From assembly GCA_013350335.1 (NCBI GenBank), contig CM023533.1:35272170-35336169 (forward strand): DNA of 64,000 nt, in the 5' to 3' direction. This DNA comes from Chimonanthus salicifolius (taxonomy: Eukaryota > Streptophyta > Magnoliopsida > Laurales > Calycanthaceae). A program made the position numbers and the translations under genes. Of this stretch, positions 58,260 through 64,000 are shown in pieces (within the stretch, counting starts at the first letter, position 1; the number at the start of each line of letters is the position of its first letter). Below the pieces are notes generated by a model. It did no database searches. It saw nothing but the letters and a program-made list of their open reading frames with translations, and was not told the DNA's origin.

Positions 58260-61200
58260 GTTTATTTATCTCTGTCTCACCTTTTCCTGCTTTCAACTCC
58301 CACCATTTTTTTCAAATTCTTCAATGTAGAAATGGGTTTATTTTCTTTAGTTTTTATAGCTCTTATGGATTTCAAGCAGAGGAGCTATGAAGTCCTGCCG
58401 GTTGCACTACAATAGCAGTCCAGCCATCATGTGGCACCCATTTAAATTTTGATGGCTGGATAGGAAATAGTCTCCGTCCCGTGCAGAATATTTGGTGGAG
58501 TGCCGTGGAGAACATTAACGAGGTCCCCACAATTATCATGGATTGCTAGCAATGTGGATGGAACTGATTTTCGCTCCATTTGGTCCTATGATCTTCGTTT
58601 TGTCCATTGGTGGGACTGTGTACCTTCCAATGTTCTAATGGGTGTTGATACGTGGGAGTTATTCTCCATGGTTTTCCACCAAGTATTCTACAGTATTCAT
58701 CAGAAATGCACAATGTTGCTTTTTGTGGCCTAAAATTCAATTGAGTTTTATGGTCGTGACCACTAAGTGAACTTCTATGCTTTTAAACCTTTTTTTTCTG
58801 AGCCACTTATCTGGGGTAAGGTTTAAAGACCCTATACTTGACTTGCAATCCACCTGAGTCATGTTGTTTGGTCAAGTTTTCTCAAGTATGAATTATATAC
58901 AATGTTCTGTTTTGTGCAGATGTGCAACATGAATACGTGTTTGCAAGTTGTGACATTTCACCAAAGTGTGCCTCACATATTCCCACCCTGCGAGGGATGT
59001 CAAAATACAGGCTTTAGTGTCTTGTCCTTTTTTGTCCATCCATGCTGATATGTTGGGATAATAGTGGAATGCATTATCGTGTGAGATTTCTAGGGAGTTT
59101 CTTTGCACTACGTTCCTAGGTCAGCCTTACCATCATGTCATTATTGTTCACCATCATTATCATGATTTTTTTTGGAATGCATTAATGGAACCTATGTTTG
59201 GTAATGGCAACTGGTATCTTTTGAAGATGGGTTGGACACTTGCAAAGAAGTTGGAAATATCGTGTTACAAAAAGTTGAAGGATTACATGTAAAAGGTACT
59301 AGGAGAATGGGGGGCCAGTGATACAAATTTGATTGATGCAGCAAAAAGGGCTTTGACAGATTTCTTGTGATAGGAAAAAAATGATTCTTAATGGGAGTTG
59401 AATTGAGAAGTATAATTTAGAAAGCCTATAAACTGAATATTGGATAAATGCTTATGTGGTGATGTTGTGATGATGATGGTGCACATTGTCATCCCTATCA
59501 TAATCAAAGTCTTGATCCATCCATGCAATCCATTCATGTAGGTAGTATTTGTAAGTTCCATCTTTTACTTATTCCTATTCCGGCTATGTTTTCTACTGTT
59601 CCACATTTAGTATGTCATTTTAGGTACTTATTCAAATACTTGTTTCTTCTTCTTGTGAAATTTCAGTTCTATGCACTCTCTCTCTCTCACTCATACTGAA
59701 TACCTATTTCAAAAAACTTTCAATGACATTCCTAGAGTGATGCAGGACAAAGTATAGGGTAACCCTAAATGCCTAAATGTGGTTCTCTAAAGATCAAAAG
59801 AGATGAAAATAATGCACTCTAAAACTAATATGGGCTGAAATTAAACTTTAATTAATATTCACAATTAATTAATATGAATTTACCACACATAATCATGCAA
59901 ATATCAAAGAAACTAATGTGATTAATGAGAATAAGGGGGTTCACAAGATAATGTATTAAATGGGTGAATGGTCAAAGGTTTGATATATAGGTGTTTAATG
60001 GGATATGGTTTGAGATAATAAAATAAAAAGGATAAGTAAGGGCTGGCTGGAAATAAGAAAGGGGCGAAAAATAGGGAAAGGAGGGACGAAAACACGGAGG
60101 GTATTCAAAGAGGGTGGCGGAAAGATGGGAATGGAAGATGGGGGTTTACGGCAACAAAGAGGTGGTCTTTGCAGGGAATGACAGAGAGAAGAAAGCAACA
60201 GGTAGGGACGACAATGGCAGATGGGATTCTAGAGGGTGGCGGAAGTGAATGGACATGGGATGGGTTCGGCTGGTTGTAGTACAGATTTGGGTTGATCTTG
60301 GGGTCACTGAAGGCTAAGAAAAGGGGTTGGGAAGGTACAAAAGCTAGAACAGGGAGGGGCAGAAACTGTAGGGATTCCACAAAGGGTTTTGGGCCAAGGG
60401 GAAGGTATTTGGGGTTTCAGAAAGCCAAAGAAAACAAAAGGGAAGAGAAGAAGAAGAAGTAGGAAGAGAAGAGAGAAAGAGGAAGATGGAAGAAGTACTT
60501 GAAGAAGAAGGTATGTCTCACGCCAAGGAATCACTCCCAAAGATCAGTCGCACCACTCACTGGTATTTGCGAAAACTTTTTTAAATTCTTATTCATCAAT
60601 CTTGTATTGCCTGAAGGAAGGCTACAACTTCTATGATGTTTTCATTACTAAAAATATAATAAAAGAAACTATTACTAAACTACCCTAATCAAATAAAGCA
60701 ATTACATAAAATAGAAAAAACTAAATTAAAAAACCAATAAGCTACTGTTATGTATTATGCTCTGCATCATAAAGCTTCTCTTATGTTCTCATTCTCAATC
60801 GTAGTAACTTGTCCGTCTATTGCTATTTTTCATTCTTATTCTTCTTGTTCCTATCACTATTTCTTCTTCTCCTCCATACATCTTTCTTAGAGTTTTCATC
60901 TCAGTAAAACGTGCTTTCTCTTGTCATTTCTACATGCTTGCTCAAACCATCTTAAACAACATTCCCTCTTATTCTCATCTATGGGGCTACCTTTGAGGTT
61001 CCTTTGGTGTAATTATTTTTATTCTATTCTTTAATGTTGCTTTCTATATCCATCTCAGCATAAACAATTCTAGTTACCATTATTTTGTCCTTCTCTCTCT
61101 CTCTCTCTCTCTAAATTGCTCAATATTAAACTCCATACAACATGACTGGTCTCCTTTTTTCTTATGAATTCCCTCTTAATTGACGTCATGCCTTCTAGCA

Positions 61201-63669
61201 CATGAAAGTCCACTTTTTTCCAACTTTTAGTTGTATGTCCTATTGGCTATATCAAAATCAGACCTTTTTTTTTGGGGTTCTACAATTGTACCCAAGTATA
61301 TAAATTTATGACAATGTCGTAATAAGTCTGTTTCAATTTTGACTGGTTCATCCACTTTACTCTCAACTGCTAATACTATACTCCTTGGATTTGTACTTGT
61401 GTTACTAATCTTTAACCTTTTTGTCTGAAGTTTCCCCGTACAATTATATTTTATTGTTTTCTTTTGGTGGCTATTTGTAGTTTATTGTTTAAATAACTCT
61501 GAGCTCACTAATTACTACATCTAGCACTAGCTGCCACCTTATGAAAATTATCCTTCAACCAAAGCAAACACTTAAAGATTGGACAATGCTCACCAACTGG
61601 CTTCTACATGGCTGATCCTGCTCAAATCTTGTTTGAAGTATCCTCTTTTGCTCCGGTTGATCCGTAAACGGAACGAGTCACAAATGGAGGACTGAAAAAA
61701 AGGTCTGTGCACATCTGCCCCTAATTCAGTCGACTGAACCTTGCAGTTCAGCCGACTGAAAATGTCACAGCAAATTTCTGTGCAACATCTGTCTATAGTT
61801 CAGCATGCTGAATGTCCAGTTCAACATGCTGAAACGTAAAAAACAGCACAGTTGTGGCGGTTTTCTGTGGTTCGGGGCAGTTTTTCTCTTTCCTTTTCAT
61901 GTATTCAGCAGTTTTTTTTTTTTCAATTCATATTCAGTTGGGTAACCACCAATGGTTATATTTTTGAATTCAAATCTCAACCGCCGGGAAGTTAAAGAAT
62001 TCAAATCTCAAATGTTGGGAAGTTACACCTCTTCCCAACCACTTGTGGCATGTTAAAAGGAGGAGAGTTGACATTTGGAGGACACCCACTCTATCTACGG
62101 TGGAGTCCCAGCATTCAAGCAAACAGAGGGAGGCCACGCAGTACACATTCCTGCATACAGAACGGGACTGACCAATCCTATGATTCATCCGACTGAACTG
62201 AAGCAGTTCCACGAACTGACCCAAAGTCATTCAGCCGACTGAATTAGTCCTGTTCATTTTTGGGTTTCTTTAGAGCCTCAACCCATCTCCATTGTGACGT
62301 TGGTTTTTAGCAGACAATCAGTCAGAGTGTTACTTCTGCATTCATTTGACATCAACAGGAAGCAGAGTCACTAAAAGATTGTCTCTACTGAGTTTTTGTA
62401 CTCGAAGGGGGTTCATTGATTCAATGGGTCCAATATTTTGCACCGGTGTATTTGTAAAATTCTCAGATTATAGTGGATTTTTTTGCCTTGATTTTGCACG
62501 TGGATGTTTCCCTTGTTCATAGGATTTAACCACGTTAACAAAATAGTCTTAGTCTCTCCTTATCATTTTGTTTTGTGTGTTGCCGGAAAAACGATCCTAT
62601 TTTCAGTCCTGCTCGTTCTTCCAGAAACGAGTAGGGGCGTCGAATCAAAATCTTGATCACCGGTATTTACTCATAGTGATTGTTTCCAATGTTGATCAGA
62701 TCATAATCATCTTCCATATATATATATATATTGAATGATATCTTCTTCCATATTGTTGAAGCCATAGACTTGCCCTACATGTATTCTATTGTTGTCTTTG
62801 TTAATTTTAAAATCATGTGGTTTTAAAAGAGAACCTTGTAAAATAGATTGTCTTGTTATGCTAGAAAAAATCTAGATCATTTAATAAGCTATACAGTGAA
62901 GAATGTAGATAAATGTCAAGGTATTTATTTAAAAATAACGTTACTCGTATGGCATGTTATGTGCTATGTTTTGGATATTTTGGAATGAATTAGAAAAGAG
63001 GCATATCACAGTTGGAAGGTGCTGATAGTTGCAACCACAAGGTCGCCCCATCCAACACACAAAGGAATGCAGTATCCTTGTTTCTTCATTCTGTGTCTTT
63101 TAGATGAAAGGATCGTTTTGTATTAAAAGGAATGCAGTATCATTTGTGCACACAAAGGAATACAGTATCCTTGTTCCTTCATTCTGGATCTTTAAGATGA
63201 AAGGATTGTTTTGTATCAAAAGGAATGCAGTATCATTTTGTGTCTTTTAGACGAAAGGATCATTATGTGTCAAAGGGAATGCAGTATCGTTGTTCCTTCA
63301 TTTTGTGTCTTTTAGTTATACAAATGTGCATTCTATGTATTTATTCATGGAGTTTTTGTTTTTATTTTTAATTCTAATTTTCTTATGATACTTCCCACCT
63401 TTTTATATAAGAAGAAGAAATGAATGCAGTATCCTTGTTCCTTCATTTTGTGTCTTTTTAGTTGTACAAATGTGTATTCCATCTATTCATTAATGGGCTT
63501 TTTGTCTTTATTTTTTATTCTAATTTTCTTATTATACTTCCTACCTTCGTATATATATCTTTTGCAGGTAAAAGCAGGAGATGTACGTGTTTTGGCAAAC
63601 ACATCCTTTCTTTTGGTCAGGAAAGATCAATCTTCTGAGATACGGCTGCATGGGTTCAAAATGCTTCAG
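58070..63669 (+). CDS. HST: HASTY (exportin-5 orthologue), first two coding exons; gene continues off window
   Basis: Join of 58070-58183 and 63568-63669 encodes the first 72 residues, MEESSAAVASNVVRAIAAAL ... SYLES then VKAGDVRVLANTSFLLVRKD ... GFKMLQ. This corresponds to the N-terminus of plant HASTY, an importin-beta-family exportin (~1200 residues) needed for normal microRNA accumulation and phase change. The segment forms the Ran-binding N-terminal HEAT helices of the family. Junctions are phase 0: donor GTGAGT, acceptor TTTTGCAG. Exon 2 ends CTTCAG before GTTCTT. Intron 1 is 5384 bp. The rest lies beyond 64000. No defect is visible in the part seen. Confidence 0.9.
58192..58250 (+). repeat. 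CT microsatellite (~28 units) at HASTY intron 1 donor
   Basis: Uninterrupted CT run starting 9 bp after the GTGAGT donor, continuing as CTAT/CTGT. Likely length-variable. Confidence 0.95.
59738..60769. mobile_element. candidate solo LTR (1.03 kb) in HASTY intron 1
   Basis: Begins TGATGCAGGAC, ends CTCTGCATCA (inverted 8-10 bp). Flanks TAGAG (59733-59737) and TAAAG (60770-60774) agree at 4 of 5. No coding domain. The middle (60040-60520) is strongly purine-rich on the plus strand, like a CT-rich leader on minus. Ends resemble those of 22863-25396 (TGATGTAG...CTACATCA). Confidence 0.55.
60785..61560 (-). mobile_element. RTE-type LINE fragment in HASTY intron 1
   Basis: Minus-strand readings AVESKVDEPVKIETDLLRHC then HKFIYLGTIVEPQ (about 61290-61370), and FTEMKTLRKMYGGEEE (about 60870-60920), match the RYLGSII and VAEMRMLRWM blocks near the end of RTE-clade RT. 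Heavily decayed. Confidence 0.6.
61630..62647 (+). mobile_element. solo LTR of copia type (1.02 kb) in HASTY intron 1
   Basis: TGTTTGAAG ... CGTCGAATCA, flanked by AAATCT (61624-61629, 62648-62653). The U5-like end with GTGGATTTTTTTGCC, GTTCATAGGATTTAACCACG and TAGTCTCTCCTTATC is typical of Angela/Tork-type copia LTRs. The AAATCT duplication is one base longer than the usual 5. Contains repeated TTCAGCCGACTGAA-type palindromes in U3. Confidence 0.72.
63050..63460 (+). repeat. degenerate tandem repeat before HASTY exon 2
   Basis: Units of roughly 60-110 bp built from AAGGAATGCAGTATCCTTG, TTCCTTCATTCTGTGTCTTT and AGATGAAAGGAT recur at about 63060, 63128, 63160, 63218, 63276 and 63420. It ends ~100 bp before the acceptor. 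Confidence 0.8.
63568..63669 (+). CDS. HST: HASTY exon 2
   Basis: 34 codons, phase 0 on both sides, VKAGDVRVLANTSFLLVRKD onward. Acceptor TATATATATCTTTTGCAG. Confidence 0.92.
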
Positions 63670-64000
63670 GTTCTTGTGCTTGTTTCTAACTATCCCTTCC
63701 TCTTTGTTATTCTTAAATTATTTAATGTTGGCAATTCATGAGCTTTCCTTTTTTGTCCATTACTGCAAAAGTTTTTGCCTGGTGTTACATACACATTTTT
63801 TAACCTAAATTTTAGAATATGTGTTCTACTTAAGACTATGTTCTGTAATTATCTCCTCCTCTCTTTGCCATTCACCTTAGTTTTCTTTGCTGCTGGTGAT
63901 GTAGATGGGTTTTAACCATATTTTCGTACTTCTCTTCTATTTGAGTAATTTTCTTGTGAAAAGTTGTTTGCTGATCATAATATATGCAATTTTGAACCTA

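Noticed and set aside
1..64000. CRISPR arrays, operons, rRNA genes, riboswitches
   Set aside because: None present; all repeats are eukaryotic transposon or satellite-like types.

Overview
The window is plant nuclear DNA, almost certainly from a flowering plant. It carries two spliced, plant-type housekeeping genes separated and swollen by transposable elements. There are no bacterial features, operons, rRNA genes, functional tRNA genes or CRISPR arrays. The species cannot be named from the sequence. Very large TE-filled introns, caulimovirid remnants and many nested insertions point to a TE-rich genome.

Gene 1 (minus strand, 1286-28756) encodes the R-SNARE SEC22. All five coding exons can be placed with consistent GT-AG junctions, giving 218 residues, the usual length for plant SEC22. 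Introns 3 and 4 are about 11.0 kb and 14.2 kb. Intron 4 holds a complete Ty3/gypsy element (1825-8307, 5-bp target duplication CAAGA), a truncated LINE (9162-9560) and a 4.2-kb hAT element with a broken transposase (10263-14489). Intron 3 holds an L1-type LINE, a SINE, an RTE-like LINE fragment and a candidate solo LTR that itself contains a 1.7-kb hAT-like insertion. A possible 5'UTR exon and promoter lie near 35.6-35.8 kb, which would place the copia, SINE and MITE copies at 30.5-34.9 kb inside the same transcription unit.

The middle (about 36-57 kb) is intergenic and heavily nested. A degraded endogenous pararetrovirus (Caulimoviridae) polyprotein is split into about six pieces between 42.3 and 56.9 kb. 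It is interrupted by an ACCCGACCC-rich hAT-type MITE, itself split by a 3.2-kb TGTCACGCCCC...TTATTACA element; by an LTR-retrotransposon-like insertion with a tRNA-Asp primer site, itself split by a related 3.45-kb element; and by two further hAT-type MITEs and one more TGTAAT-type element. The TGTMA...TTACA elements (38158-42084, 42921-46123, 48710-52159 and probably 55551-56571) form one family with no coding capacity. Two have perfect 5-bp target duplications.

Gene 2 (plus strand, from 58070, running off the right edge) is HASTY, the plant exportin-5 orthologue used in microRNA biology. Exon 1 (38 codons) and exon 2 (34 codons) are present, separated by a 5.4-kb intron with two solo LTRs and an RTE LINE fragment.

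The two genes have unrelated jobs (ER-Golgi vesicle fusion; small-RNA pathway and nuclear transport) and would be transcribed away from each other. Most of the biology visible here is the layering of mobile DNA, where nesting order and target duplications give relative ages.
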